Assembly: GCA_964195515.1 (NCBI GenBank)
Contig: CAXMQO010000101.1
Location: 48,510-112,509 of the forward strand
Origin: JAHEEL01 sp964195515
Lineage (GTDB): Bacteria; Actinomycetota; Acidimicrobiia; Spongiisociales; UBA5794
DNA length: 64,000 nt
Direction: 5' to 3'
A program made the position numbers and the translations under genes. Of this stretch, positions 8,268-16,878 are shown piece after piece. Every line of letters starts with the position of its first letter. The stretch's first letter is position 1. The notes beneath the pieces are model-generated. The model was not told the origin of the DNA, did no database searches, and saw only the letters and a list, made by a program, of their open reading frames with translations.

Positions 8268-9027
8268 GTCTCCTCCGAAATTCGCGTGCCAGTTCCCGGT
8301 AGGCGATTGCCCCTCGCGACATGGGGTCATACGCCTCGATCGGTTCTCCGTACGAGGGAGCCTCAGACAGTCTGACGGTGCGGGGGATTACCGTCCGATA
8401 CGTCGTTTCGCCGAAATGCTCCCGTACCTGCGCGACGACATCCGCTGCCAGCGTGGTTCGCCCGTCGAACATGGTCAGGAGTACACCTTCAATATTGAGC
8501 TGAGGGTTAAGGTTCCGTTGAACCAGTTGGATGTTCTTCATCAGCTGGCTCACCCCCTCGAGGGCGTAGTACTCACACTGAATGGGGATGAGGACCTCGT
8601 CTGCGGCTGCCAGACCGTTCACGGTCAGGAGCCCAAGCGACGGAGGGCAGTCCACGAGTACGAAGTCGTAGTCGTCTGCGATTGGTTTTAGCGCATTTCC
8701 AAGACGCGCCTCTCGGGAGAACATCGAGACCAGCTCGATCTCGGCGCCGGCGAGTTCGATCGTCGCCGGTACGACAAAGAGATCACGCACCGAGGAGGGT
8801 TCGATTACGTCTTCGATCGCAACGTCTTCGACAAGGAGGTCATAGGTCGAGTACTCGATCGCCGCCCGGTCGATTCCTAGGCCACTGGTCGTGTTCCCCT
8901 GTGGGTCGAGATCGACCAGAAGAACGCGTTCTCCTTGGAACGCAAGGCCTGCACCGAGATTGATCGTGGTTGTTGACTTGCCCACGCCACCCTTCTGGTT
9001 GGCGATGGCAACGATTGTCGTCGGCAT
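8254..9027 (-). CDS. parA: chromosome partitioning ATPase ParA/Soj
   Basis: 257-residue deviant Walker-type ATPase that drives ParB-parS segregation. Deviant Walker A KGGVGKSTT at about residues 12-20, Walker A' LLVDLDPQGN (about 36-45) and Walker B FVLVDCPPSLG (about 116-126) are intact. Same transcript as parB and rsmG, 11 bp downstream of rsmG. No N-terminal DNA-binding extension, so a chromosomal, not plasmid type Ia, ParA. Confidence 0.97.
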   Translation of the reverse strand: MPTTIVAIANQKGGVGKSTTTINLGAGLAFQGERVLLVDLDPQGNTTSGLGIDRAAIEYSTYDLLVEDVAIEDVIEPSSVRDLFVVPATIELAGAEIELVSMFSREARLGNALKPIADDYDFVLVDCPPSLGLLTVNGLAAADEVLIPIQCEYYALEGVSQLMKNIQLVQRNLNPQLNIEGVLLTMFDGRTTLAADVVAQVREHFGETTYRTVIPRTVRLSEAPSYGEPIEAYDPMSRGAIAYRELAREFRRRHGRT

Positions 9028-9038
9028 TGGGAGGGGTC

Positions 9039-9692
9039 TCAGTCCGAAGCTGGGGGATTGGTTGCCGTCATCCTAAGAAGCCAGGCGGGAGAGTCAAGGA
9101 CCCCACTGTTGATCCGCAGCAGGTCGAGCTTCGTTCCGGGTGGCGCATGAGGAAGTTGGTCGGGTTCGGCGGAGCGACTCAACCCGACCACGGCGCGGCC
9201 GTTCATCTCCAGGAGTGGCAGGGCGGTCGCAAGGGCGTCTTCCCAGACGAGCGACGCACGGAACACAATCGTCGACCACGGTCCTCTCATACCCTGTATG
9301 TCTCGCTGCTCCACGACCACGTTCTCAAGACCGAGGATCCGAATGGCCCGTCGCGCAAGACGACAACGCTTCTCCGACCGGTCGAGCAGTGTTACCGACG
9401 TATTTGGATGCAAAATCGCCAGGGGGATACCCGGGAGGCCCACTCCTGAACCAATATCGAGGATGTCAACGGGCGTTCCCGCCCACGCTGCAGCAAACAC
9501 GAGCGAGTCGGCGACATGCCGATCAATGATCCGGTCCTCCTCGTCCGAGCCGATTCCCCCGGCTTCGACGGCCTCCGCGGCCAGCCAGTCGGCGAATTGG
9601 ATCAGCGTCTCTCGTTGAGCCGATGTCAGGTCGGTTCTGGCCCGACCTGCAGCCCGATCAAGGCGGTCGCGAACATGTTTCCCGTGAAACAT
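9039..9692 (-). CDS. rsmG: 16S rRNA (guanine-527-N7)-methyltransferase
   Basis: 217-residue SAM-dependent methyltransferase (GidB). The SAM-binding motif is DILDIGSGVGLPGIPLA (about 76-92), followed by LLDRSEKRCRL. An N-terminal helical lead (FADWLAAEAV...DRHVADSL) is typical of RsmG. Loss of this enzyme confers low-level streptomycin resistance in other bacteria. Its ATG lies inside a parS-like palindrome. Next upstream gene is jag, 6 bp away. Confidence 0.95.
   Translation of the reverse strand: MFHGKHVRDRLDRAAGRARTDLTSAQRETLIQFADWLAAEAVEAGGIGSDEEDRIIDRHVADSLVFAAAWAGTPVDILDIGSGVGLPGIPLAILHPNTSVTLLDRSEKRCRLARRAIRILGLENVVVEQRDIQGMRGPWSTIVFRASLVWEDALATALPLLEMNGRAVVGLSRSAEPDQLPHAPPGTKLDLLRINSGVLDSPAWLLRMTATNPPASD
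9676..9691. promoter_or_regulatory. parS-like centromere site
   Basis: TGTTTCCCGTGAAACA matches the bacterial parS consensus TGTTTCACGTGAAACA at 15 of 16 positions. It overlaps the rsmG start codon and lies in the parAB operon, where parS sites are commonly found. The mismatch breaks the central dyad at one position. Confidence 0.75.
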
Positions 9693-9698
9693 GCGGGC

Positions 9699-10580
9699 TC
9701 AGGCGTCTTCGCTGCCCCCGGTCGCGGCAATCACCACGGCACGCCGCGGGTCTTCACCCTCGGAGTATGTTCTCACACCCTCGAACGTGGCTGCGGCGTC
9801 GTGAATAACCTTGCGGTCGGCCGCGTTCATCGGTTCGAGCATGGCCTCTCCACCGGTCTCCTTCAGTTGCTCCACCAGTTTCGCGGTATAGATCGTAAGA
9901 GCCTCGCGCCGCCGGGCTCCGTAGCCTGCGATGTCGATCCTCATTCGCGGAGCACCGAACGTGTGCCGCTGAACGGTGGTGCGGGTCAGTTCAAGCACCG
10001 CGTACATCGTGGCACCCTTGGCGCCCACGAGGGCTTCGGTCTGTTCCCCGACGATGTCGAGGTACAACACCTCGTCCTCGATCCTCGTCTGGATCTCCCC
10101 CTCGAGGCCGAACGAGTCGAGAAGACCGACCAAGAAATCCTCGGCGACCTTCGCTTGGTCCTCGATCGACGTCTCGGGTTTGTCCTTCTTTGGCTCTGCC
10201 GCCGCATTCTTGTCCATCACTCGCCGCTCCTTCGAGGACTCGGTCCTCTTGTTCTCTACGGGCTTCTTCTTATTCGACGGCCGTGAACCCCTGCCGTTCT
10301 TTGGAGTTTGCCCGCTCTTCCGCTCCTCCGAGGTCTTCACCTCTGGCCCAGCGTCTGAGGTACCCTTCGCTCCTCGCCGGTTGCGGCGATTGCGTTTGCG
10401 GGGCTTGCGCGAGACCTTCACAATCGCAGAACGCCCCCCAACACCGAGGAATCCGGCCTTCCCCTCTTGGATGACCTCGACCTCTGCTTGTTCGACCGAC
10501 TCGAGTCCGAGTTCGGCTAGCGCGGCTTCGACTGCGACGTCGACCGTCGTCCCTGTGACTTCCACCCATTCCATCGTCAT
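9699..10580 (-). CDS. jag: RNA-binding protein KhpB/Jag
   Basis: 293 residues. The N-terminal Jag_N domain (VEVTGTTVDVAVEAALAELG..., about 5-55) is followed by a ~100-residue linker rich in Lys, Arg and Ser, then a KH domain (about 155-220, with QTEALVGAKGATMYAVLELT) and an R3H domain (about 225-285, REALTIYTAKL ... RRAVVIAA). Predicted to bind RNA as a partner of KhpA; in Mycobacterium the equivalent is Rv3920c. Overlaps yidC by ATGA. The long charged linker is larger than in many homologues. Confidence 0.93.
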   Translation of the reverse strand: MTMEWVEVTGTTVDVAVEAALAELGLESVEQAEVEVIQEGKAGFLGVGGRSAIVKVSRKPRKRNRRNRRGAKGTSDAGPEVKTSEERKSGQTPKNGRGSRPSNKKKPVENKRTESSKERRVMDKNAAAEPKKDKPETSIEDQAKVAEDFLVGLLDSFGLEGEIQTRIEDEVLYLDIVGEQTEALVGAKGATMYAVLELTRTTVQRHTFGAPRMRIDIAGYGARRREALTIYTAKLVEQLKETGGEAMLEPMNAADRKVIHDAAATFEGVRTYSEGEDPRRAVVIAATGGSEDA

Positions 10581-11443
10581 TTCCTCCTGCGGCGGTTCTT
10601 CTTCTTGCTGGCGTTCTCTGACGGAGCCGTCTTCTCGGGCTCTCCGTCCTCGGGCGGCGTATCCGCCGGGAGTGCCGGCTTCTTCTTGTCATCATCTCCG
10701 CGGTCATCCAATCGCAGGATCAAGGCTTGTTGCCCGACCCTGAACAAGTTGGATGTTGCGAAATAGATCCCGAGCCCGGCGGTGAGCGTCCACGAGATGA
10801 ATCCGAAGAAGATCGGCATGATCTTCATCGCGGTCTGCATCGACTGTGCCGTCTGGGACTGTTCCTTGTCGTCCTTCTTCGTTCTCGTCGTCTGAAGCTG
10901 CTGGTAGTAGCCGGCGGCCACGATGAGGATGATCAGCAAGATGTAGGGGATCGCGCCGAGGAAGTCGCCGTTCTTGATCGCATCCGGTACGACGGAGCTC
11001 GGAGACAACGTGAGATCCATGCCGAGGAACATGGTGTTGATGGGCTCGGTACCGTCATTGATGTACTTCGAGAACGCTTCTGTGCCGCCTGCCGGGACCT
11101 TGATACTCCGCAGCACCGAGAACAGGCCGAACCAGAGCGGCATCTGGACGATCATCGGGAGGCAACCGGCAGCCGGGTTGACGCCGCGCTCCTGATAGAG
11201 GGCCATCAACTGCTTGTTCAGCTCTTCCTTGTCTCCCTTGAGTTCCTTCTGGAGACGCTTCACCTCCGGCTGGATCTCCTGCATCGCCTTCATCGACCGG
11301 GTCTGCTTCAGCGTCAGAGGAAAGAGGACGAGCGAAATCGTCACCGTCAGCAGAATGATCGCAACGCCGAGATTTGGAATATATTGGTAGAAGAAGTTGA
11401 GAACCCCGCCGAGGAGGTCGAGGAGGAGGTTCCAAGGGTTCAC
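10577..11443 (-). CDS. yidC: membrane protein insertase YidC/Oxa1
   Basis: 288 residues from a GTG. Core Oxa1 region with about five TM helices: the first at ~25-45 (AIILLTVTISLVLFPLTL), then the cytoplasmic hairpin KQTRSMKAMQEIQPEVKRL, QMPLWFGLFSVLR, and a C-terminal basic tail KKKNRRRRK that can contact the ribosome. It lacks the large periplasmic P1 domain of Gram-negative YidC, as expected for Actinobacteria. Overlaps yidD by GTGA. Confidence 0.95.
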   Translation of the reverse strand: MNPWNLLLDLLGGVLNFFYQYIPNLGVAIILLTVTISLVLFPLTLKQTRSMKAMQEIQPEVKRLQKELKGDKEELNKQLMALYQERGVNPAAGCLPMIVQMPLWFGLFSVLRSIKVPAGGTEAFSKYINDGTEPINTMFLGMDLTLSPSSVVPDAIKNGDFLGAIPYILLIILIVAAGYYQQLQTTRTKKDDKEQSQTAQSMQTAMKIMPIFFGFISWTLTAGLGIYFATSNLFRVGQQALILRLDDRGDDDKKKPALPADTPPEDGEPEKTAPSENASKKKNRRRRK

Positions 11444-11733
11444 GCGTCGCTCCCGTTATTCATATCGTGTTCGTGATCATGATGGCCCGGCTCGGGCACG
11501 GGGTCGTACCCGCCGTCACGGAACGGCTGGCACCGTCCGATGCGTTTGACGGCCATCCACGATCCGCGAGCAGCGCCGTGGAGGCGGAGCGCGTCGTACC
11601 CATACTCTGAGCAGGAGGGATAGTACCGGCAATTACCGCCCAGAGCGGGAGAAAGCACCTTCTGATAGGCCCGGACGGATCCCATGAGCACGCGGGCCGC
11701 CGGCGACGGCGACCTTCTTTGGTCGGTACTCAT
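11440..11733 (-). CDS. yidD: membrane protein insertion efficiency factor YidD
   Basis: 97 residues. Carries the family signature: RAYQKVLSPALGGNCRYYPSCSEY, with paired Cys (CRYYPSC), then a third Cys in IGRCQPF and the GGYDPVP ending. Small membrane-associated protein helping YidC. Has a His/Asp-rich tail. Overlaps rnpA (ATGA) and yidC (GTGA), so translation is coupled. Confidence 0.95.
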   Translation of the reverse strand: MSTDQRRSPSPAARVLMGSVRAYQKVLSPALGGNCRYYPSCSEYGYDALRLHGAARGSWMAVKRIGRCQPFRDGGYDPVPEPGHHDHEHDMNNGSDA

Positions 11734-12047
11734 TGGTGCTTCTCCTCTCCGCTCGCGACGACCGCTTGTCCCAGTTCGCGGACCAGGCGGTCGAACCCCA
11801 TCGTGACGACGCCGGGAGAGGCGATCACAACGTATGCCTTGTCCGGCATCAACCCAACACGCAACAGCGCCTCTCGGAGCCTCCTCTTCGCCCGGTTCCT
11901 CACAACCGCACCACCGACCCTGCGGGACGCGACGATGCCCACTTGAGGGAGGCCTCTCTCACCAATAGCACAGATCACTCTGATATCTCCAGATCGGACC
12001 GCTCGGCCGGTGCGGAAGACGGTGGAGAATTGCGCCGCCGAGCGCAG
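11730..12047 (-). CDS. rnpA: ribonuclease P protein component, start codon non-canonical or unresolved
   Basis: Protein subunit of RNase P. The RNR signature is clear: VRNRAKRRLREAL, preceded by GIVASRRVGG. The first ATG/GTG/TTG in frame is a GTG at 11976-11978, but that would remove the conserved first helix. Upstream in the same frame the protein continues as LRSAAQFSTVFRTGRAVRSGDIRVI, a good match to the family N-terminus (F-x-x-V-F-R-x-G-R). No ATG, GTG or TTG occurs between 11979 and the in-frame TGA at 12201-12203. I place the start at CTG (12045-12047), giving 105 residues, 22 bp after the rpmH stop. This is inference. Confidence 0.85.
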   Translation of the reverse strand: MRSAAQFSTVFRTGRAVRSGDIRVICAIGERGLPQVGIVASRRVGGAVVRNRAKRRLREALLRVGLMPDKAYVVIASPGVVTMGFDRLVRELGQAVVASGEEKHQ

Positions 12048-12069
12048 CGAGACGAACGGTCGTCCGTGG

Positions 12070-12204
12070 TTATGCGGTGAGACGACGGCGACCCTTGAGG
12101 CGCCGTCTCTTGATGAGGGCGCGTCCAGAACGGGTCCGCATCCGGCTGCGAAAACCGTGCTTACGCTTGCGTCGCCGCACGTTGGGTTGATAGGTGCGCT
12201 TCAT
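12070..12204 (-). CDS. rpmH: 50S ribosomal protein L34
   Basis: 44 residues, read directly from the minus strand: starts MKRTYQPNVRRRKRKHGFR and ends RRRLKGRRRLTA, the near-invariant L34 sequence. Stop TAA. First gene of the rpmH-rnpA-yidD-yidC-jag-rsmG-parAB minus-strand operon, divergent from dnaA. A possible -35 TTGACG lies upstream at 12269-12274 (minus strand). Confidence 0.98.
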   Translation of the reverse strand: MKRTYQPNVRRRKRKHGFRSRMRTRSGRALIKRRRLKGRRRLTA

Positions 12205-12680
12205 AGTGAGGTATCCCTGCTTGGGAGGTCGCGGTACGACCGGGAAGATTTCGGACGGTTGAATACTACGTCAATCGCCGGTCTATCGGCCACATCCAAC
12301 CGAGAACGCGAAGTCGGGCGACGGGACGCGAAATCCTGGCCTTATCCGCGAAACATCATTCGGTGCCGTTTCGGTCGATTCTTCACGATTCATTCACTAT
12401 TCCCAATAATTCCCACATCCTGTGATCCCTGTCCCTCAAGGGTTTTCGAGGACAACCGGCATTCTCCCCTGTCCGATACCGCAGAATTTCCCCCTCTTGC
12501 TACTCCGTTCGTCCGGGACATATACTCGCCGTCGCTCCCCTGCGGAAAGCCGCACTTCCTCCAAGGAGAATCCGGGCCGCGACGGCGCTGCGGGAGCGGC
12601 TAGGACGAGCGGATCAGTTTTCCCACACCCTGTGGACAGGTGTGTGGACAGGTTATACGAGGTTGAGAGGAGCATCACAG
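12205..12680. other. rpmH-dnaA intergenic region: promoters and possible origin half
   Basis: 476 bp without a protein gene. It is locally AT-rich at about 12361-12425 compared with the rest of the window. Near its right end are two DnaA-box-like 9-mers (12631-12651). It must contain the divergent rpmH and dnaA promoters. A TTGACG hexamer at 12269-12274 on the minus strand may be an rpmH -35, but the -10 is unclear. Confidence 0.6.
12631..12651. promoter_or_regulatory. two DnaA-box-like 9-mers upstream of dnaA
   Basis: TGTGGACAG occurs at 12631-12639 and again at 12643-12651 (12 bp apart); its complement CTGTCCACA is one mismatch from the actinobacterial box TTGTCCACA. Placement just upstream of dnaA suits autoregulation or origin binding. 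Confidence 0.55.
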
Positions 12681-14051
12681 GTGGCTGAACCGAGTTTGTT
12701 CACCGCGGAGTGGGAGACCTTCCATCAGCAGGTCCGCCGCCGGGTGACCCCGGCCGCATGGCAGACGTGGATCGAGCCACTCACGTCCAGCATCGAGGAA
12801 GGAAGTCTCCACATGATTGCCCCCAGCGACTTCCACTATCGCTGGGTCGGAGATCGCTACCTTCCGGCTCTCCAAGAAGCGGCAATGGACACCCTCGGTC
12901 TCGAGGTGGAACTCACCGTGATACCGACCGTTTCCAAACCTCCCCCCGAGAGGCCCTCCCGACCGACCCATAGCCAGGTTCCCCTCCCGATCGATCCGAC
13001 CGATCCGACTAGGTCCCGGGCGAACGATCCCCGTCTCGTCCCGAAGTACACGTTCGACAATTTCGTCGTCGGACAGTCAAATCGTTTCTCCCACGCAGCG
13101 GCGCTCGCCGTTGCTGAACAGCCGGGTAGCCACTACAACCCTCTGTTCATCTACGCGAACGCTGGCCTCGGTAAGACACACCTCCTCCACGCTGTGGGTC
13201 ATCATCGCGTCGAACTCGATCCCGGCGCTGTGGTCCGGTACGTCTCCTCTGAGCAATTCTTCAATGAGTTCATCAACGGGATCCGCCGGAAGAGGATGGA
13301 TGAGTTCAAAGAGCGCTATCGCACGATCGACGTGCTCCTCCTCGATGACGTTCAGTTCTTCCAGGGGAAAGAACAGATCCTCGAGGAGTTCTTCCACACG
13401 TTCAACAGCCTCTACGAGGCCGGCAAACAGGTCGTTATCAGCTCCGATCGCCACCCCAAACACCTCTCGACGCTCGAAGACCGCCTCAGGAGCCGCTTCG
13501 AGTGGGGTCTCTTGACCGACATCCAGAGCCCCGACATCGAGACCCGTCTCGCCATCCTCAGGAGGAATGCAGAGTTTGCTCCAGCACCGGTCCCTCCCGA
13601 AGTGATGACGTTCATTGCGGAGAACGTCCATCAGAACATCCGTGAACTGGAAGGAGCCTTGACCAGAGTCACAGCGTTCGCTTCCCTGACGGATGAGAGA
13701 ATCACCCTCACTATGGCGAAGGAGGTCCTCTCCGACATCGTTGAGTTCGATAGGGTTGTGCCGTTGACCGCCGACCGGATCATCCAACTCACCGCCGACT
13801 ACACCTCGACGACGATCGCCGAACTGACCGGACCCAGCAGGAAACAGCCCCTCGCTCGGTCCCGACAGATAGCGATGTACCTCTGCCGGGAACACACGGA
13901 TCTCTCACTGCCCAAGATCGGCGCTCAGTTCGGCGGTCGCGACCACACGACGGTGATTCACGCCGTCGAGAAAGTCAAGACGCTCATGAGAACCGACATG
14001 GGGGTGTTCGATCAGGTCTCAGCCCTCGGCCAACTCCTGAGGACAACATGA
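12681..14051 (+). CDS. dnaA: chromosomal replication initiator DnaA
   Basis: 456 residues. I start at the GTG of V-AEPSLFTAEWE, which has GAGAGGAG 8 bp upstream; a GTG 13 codons earlier lies inside the DnaA-box pair. Domain I is at 1-~85, domain II is short and Pro/Thr-rich, and domain III (AAA+) has Walker A NAGLGKTHLL (about 160-169), Walker B VLLLDDVQFF and the arginine-finger area LRSRFEWG. Domain IV ends with the DnaA signature GAQFGGRDHTTVIHAVEK that contacts the box. Followed by the dnaA-dnaN origin spacer. Confidence 0.98.
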   Translation: MAEPSLFTAEWETFHQQVRRRVTPAAWQTWIEPLTSSIEEGSLHMIAPSDFHYRWVGDRYLPALQEAAMDTLGLEVELTVIPTVSKPPPERPSRPTHSQVPLPIDPTDPTRSRANDPRLVPKYTFDNFVVGQSNRFSHAAALAVAEQPGSHYNPLFIYANAGLGKTHLLHAVGHHRVELDPGAVVRYVSSEQFFNEFINGIRRKRMDEFKERYRTIDVLLLDDVQFFQGKEQILEEFFHTFNSLYEAGKQVVISSDRHPKHLSTLEDRLRSRFEWGLLTDIQSPDIETRLAILRRNAEFAPAPVPPEVMTFIAENVHQNIRELEGALTRVTAFASLTDERITLTMAKEVLSDIVEFDRVVPLTADRIIQLTADYTSTTIAELTGPSRKQPLARSRQIAMYLCREHTDLSLPKIGAQFGGRDHTTVIHAVEKVKTLMRTDMGVFDQVSALGQLLRTT

Positions 14052-14238
14052 CCGATATCCACACTCCCTCGTCTCCTCGTTGTCAGCCTGTTGAGTACTC
14101 TGTACTTGTTCACAGTCCATGTGGGTTCGGAAATTCGTTGTCTTCAACGCTTCCCTTCCTTTCTCCACAATCCACAACCCCTACTACTACCGCTACCGTT
14201 TGTAATTGAACTAATCAAGAAGCAGAGGAAGAACAACT
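14052..14238. other. dnaA-dnaN spacer, probable oriC core
   Basis: 187 bp with four imperfect DnaA boxes on the plus strand: ATATCCACA (14055-14063), TTGTTCACA (14106-14114), TTCTCCACA (14161-14169), each one mismatch from TTATCCACA or TTGTCCACA, and CAATCCACA (14168-14176), two mismatches. An AT-rich run follows at about 14200-14225. In Mycobacterium and Streptomyces the origin lies in this spacer. Confidence 0.65.
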
Positions 14239-15318
14239 GTGCGTATCCGAGCCGAACGTGACGACCTCGCCGATGTCCTGACAAGGGCAGGCCGAGCGGT
14301 TGGAAGTCGATCACCGCTCCCGATCCTTCAAGGACTCTTGTGTGAAGTCGAGGGAGGACGCCTCCAGGTAACGGGAACGGACAACGAAGTGACGGTGAGA
14401 ACGTACCTCGAGGTAGAAGGACTCGAGGATGGATCCACGGTGATCCCAGCCAAACTCGCTGCCGACGCCGTGCGCAAGCTGCCGATCGGAGCGGTCTCGA
14501 TCACTGCTTCCGACGGGGAGGTCGAGATCACCGGAAATGGTCCGCGGTTCCGCCTTCGTGAGTTGAGCGTCGGGGACTACCCAACGATCAGCGACAAGTT
14601 GCCGGCCGAGACGATCGACGTCGTGGGGGAGACGCTCGTCAAGGCCCTCAGTCAAGTTGGAATCGCCTCATCGGGAGACGAGGCACGACCGACGCTCACC
14701 GGAGTGCTCTTCGAGGAGAACGACGGGGGACTCCGCCTGGTGGCAACCGACTCGTATCGGCTGGCCGTGCGAGACGTTCTCGGAATTGGTGCAACCGGAT
14801 CGAAGCTGGTCCCGTACCGGGCGTTGAGAGAGATCGGACGGACGATCGGTGATGGGCCGATGAAGGTGGCGCTCGGAGATCGAGAGGCAGCGTTCATCAC
14901 GGATCAAGGGAAGTTGACGGTCCGGATCATCGACGCCGCTTTTCCGAAGTACCGACAGCTTCTTCCCGACTCCTATCCGAATCGACTCGAAGTCACAAAG
15001 AAGAGTCTCGTCGATGCGGTCGGACGAGCAGCGCTCGTCGCGGAGGATCACATACCGGTCCGTCTCAACCTGCACGAGGGGGGCGTCGAACTCAGTGTCA
15101 TCCGGCAGGAGGTCGGCCAAGAGACCGAGCACATCGAGGGGAAGTACGAGGGTGAGGAGATGACGATCGCCTTCAACACGAGGTACCTCACCGACGGCGT
15201 TGCTGTCATCGATTCCGACACCGTGATCCTCGAGACGATCGATGCGCTGAAGCCGGGGCTTCTCCACGGAGTCGGTGATGAGGATTTCCGGTATCTCTTG
15301 ATGCCGGTCCGCCTCTGA
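14239..15318 (+). CDS. dnaN: DNA polymerase III beta sliding clamp
   Basis: 359 residues from a GTG preceded by AGAGGAAGAAC. Three clamp domains of about 120 residues are apparent: the first begins MRIRAERDDLADVLTRAGRAV, the second follows LVKALSQVGIASSGDEARPTLTG, and the third ends with the C-terminal LLMPVRL that closes the family. It holds the polymerase and other partners on DNA. Standard position between dnaA and recF. Confidence 0.97.
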   Translation: MRIRAERDDLADVLTRAGRAVGSRSPLPILQGLLCEVEGGRLQVTGTDNEVTVRTYLEVEGLEDGSTVIPAKLAADAVRKLPIGAVSITASDGEVEITGNGPRFRLRELSVGDYPTISDKLPAETIDVVGETLVKALSQVGIASSGDEARPTLTGVLFEENDGGLRLVATDSYRLAVRDVLGIGATGSKLVPYRALREIGRTIGDGPMKVALGDREAAFITDQGKLTVRIIDAAFPKYRQLLPDSYPNRLEVTKKSLVDAVGRAALVAEDHIPVRLNLHEGGVELSVIRQEVGQETEHIEGKYEGEEMTIAFNTRYLTDGVAVIDSDTVILETIDALKPGLLHGVGDEDFRYLLMPVRL

Positions 15319-15357
15319 CGGAACAGCGATCGAATCAACGACACCGGGAGGTGAGTG

Positions 15358-16440
15358 ATGTATCTCTCCTGGCTGGAATTGACGGACGTCCGCTGCTACG
15401 AGACGCTTAGATTTGAGCCCGACGAGGGCGTCAATATCCTCGTCGGCGCCAACGGAGCAGGAAAGACGAGCATCCTCGAGTCGGTCTCCTACCTCGGACT
15501 CTTGAAGTCGTTCCGGGGGACTCCAGACGTCGCGATGATCAGCACCGGTTCGGAGAGAGCCGTGATCCGAGGGGAGTTCACTACACCTTCCGGGACCTCC
15601 AAGGTCGAGATTGAGATCTCCAATCCGGGCCGGCGCAGGGTGTTGGTCAACGGAAAGAGGCCCCAGCGCAACCGCGACGTCATGGCGCAGGTTCCGATCG
15701 TGGCATTCCAGCCTGACGACCTTGATTTGGTCAAGCGCGGACCGGGGCTGAGAAGGGCGTATCTCGACGATCTCGCGGCACAACTGTGGCCGCAGGCCGG
15801 TGCTGATCAACAGGACTATGAGAGGGCCGTACGCCAACGGAATGCGCTGCTCAAGCAGGAGGGGAGAAGGGCGGATCCAATCACGCTGGATGTATGGGAT
15901 GAGAGGGTCGCAGTCGCCGGATCTGCCGTCTTCGGCCATCGGGTCAGGGTGCTGGAATCGCTCGACGCGTCCCTCGGCGAGGCCTACCGGCTCGTCGGCG
16001 AACACGGGTCGTTGACATGGCACTACGAGACGAATTGGGGTGCCTCGGTAACCGAAGGGGGAGGACCTGAACGACTCAGGGAGGAGTTGTTTGAGCGCCG
16101 CCGCCGCGACATGGATCAGCGCGTGACGAGTGGCGGACCGCATCGGGACGATCCGGCCCTCGTCGTCGACGGGCGCCCCGCGCGTTCGATGGCAAGCCAG
16201 GGAGAACAACGAACCGTGGCACTGGCTCTCCGTGTCGCCGCGTACAGGGTGCTGAGCACGCATCGGACGACAACACCGGTCCTGCTCCTCGACGATGTCT
16301 TCTCCGAACTCGACCCCGCGCATGCTCGCGGTGTGATGTCTCTGCTCGGCGCAGGTCAGGTTCTTGTCACAACCGCGAGAGATGATGAGGTTCCGGCAAC
16401 CGGGCGACGGTGGAACGTCGATGGAAGGAATGTGACGTGA
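15358..16440 (+). CDS. recF: DNA replication and repair protein RecF
   Basis: 360-residue SMC-like ATPase for gap repair. Walker A GANGAGKTSILE at about residues 33-44; Walker B LLLDDVFSELD and the signature-like SQGEQRTVALALR near the C-terminus. GGGAGGTGAG precedes the ATG; the GTG immediately before it is an alternative. Its stop overlaps the GTG of dciA (GTGA). Confidence 0.97.
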   Translation: MYLSWLELTDVRCYETLRFEPDEGVNILVGANGAGKTSILESVSYLGLLKSFRGTPDVAMISTGSERAVIRGEFTTPSGTSKVEIEISNPGRRRVLVNGKRPQRNRDVMAQVPIVAFQPDDLDLVKRGPGLRRAYLDDLAAQLWPQAGADQQDYERAVRQRNALLKQEGRRADPITLDVWDERVAVAGSAVFGHRVRVLESLDASLGEAYRLVGEHGSLTWHYETNWGASVTEGGGPERLREELFERRRRDMDQRVTSGGPHRDDPALVVDGRPARSMASQGEQRTVALALRVAAYRVLSTHRTTTPVLLLDDVFSELDPAHARGVMSLLGAGQVLVTTARDDEVPATGRRWNVDGRNVT

Positions 16441-16787
16441 ATAGAGCGAACTACTACAGCCCCACGCCGCGAAGGCCCGACCCGACGCCGATCGACGATC
16501 TGATTGGGAGGATTGTCGAACGGGCGGGGGCGAGTCCTGACCTCGGTGTTGCGAAGCTCGTGGCCTCGTGGGACGACGTCGTCTCCGAACGGTGGAGGGA
16601 GAGGTCCCGACCGATCGGCGTGCGAAAGCAGACGCTGCTCGTCGAGGTTCCGGAAGGCGCAGATGCGAGCCTTCTGCGGTACGACGCCGCGGATCTCATG
16701 CGCCGGATCTCACAGCGTTTCGGACCAGATCTCGTGCGGGAAGTGAGGTTCCGCGTCGAGGGGGACACACGCGGCGGAAAGTCGTGA
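16437..16787 (+). CDS. dciA: DciA-type helicase loader (DUF721)
   Basis: 116 residues from a GTG overlapping the recF stop. The DUF721 KH-like core is visible as LVASWDDVVSERWRERSRPIGVRKQTLLVEV (about 40-70) with the C-terminal RISQRFGPDLVREVRFRVEG. Mycobacterial Rv0004 in the same place is DciA, which helps load replicative helicase DnaB in bacteria lacking DnaC. Function here is by family and position. Confidence 0.88.
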   Translation: MNRANYYSPTPRRPDPTPIDDLIGRIVERAGASPDLGVAKLVASWDDVVSERWRERSRPIGVRKQTLLVEVPEGADASLLRYDAADLMRRISQRFGPDLVREVRFRVEGDTRGGKS

Positions 16788-16878
16788 ATTGGCAAGGGTT
16801 TCCTTCGGATTCGACTATGATTACACCGGTGTCAGTAGCCCCCACTGAGCGCCTCCGGGGGCCATCCAAAGGAGTCCA

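Noticed and set aside
11976..11978. GTG as the true rnpA start
   Set aside because: It would delete the conserved first helix which is encoded upstream in the same frame.
12631..12651. These boxes as the sole origin
   Set aside because: Boxes also occur between dnaA and dnaN, so the region alone cannot be called oriC.
14668..16323. Minus-strand frame of 551 codons opposite dnaN and recF
   Set aside because: Spans two well-supported genes; no family features.
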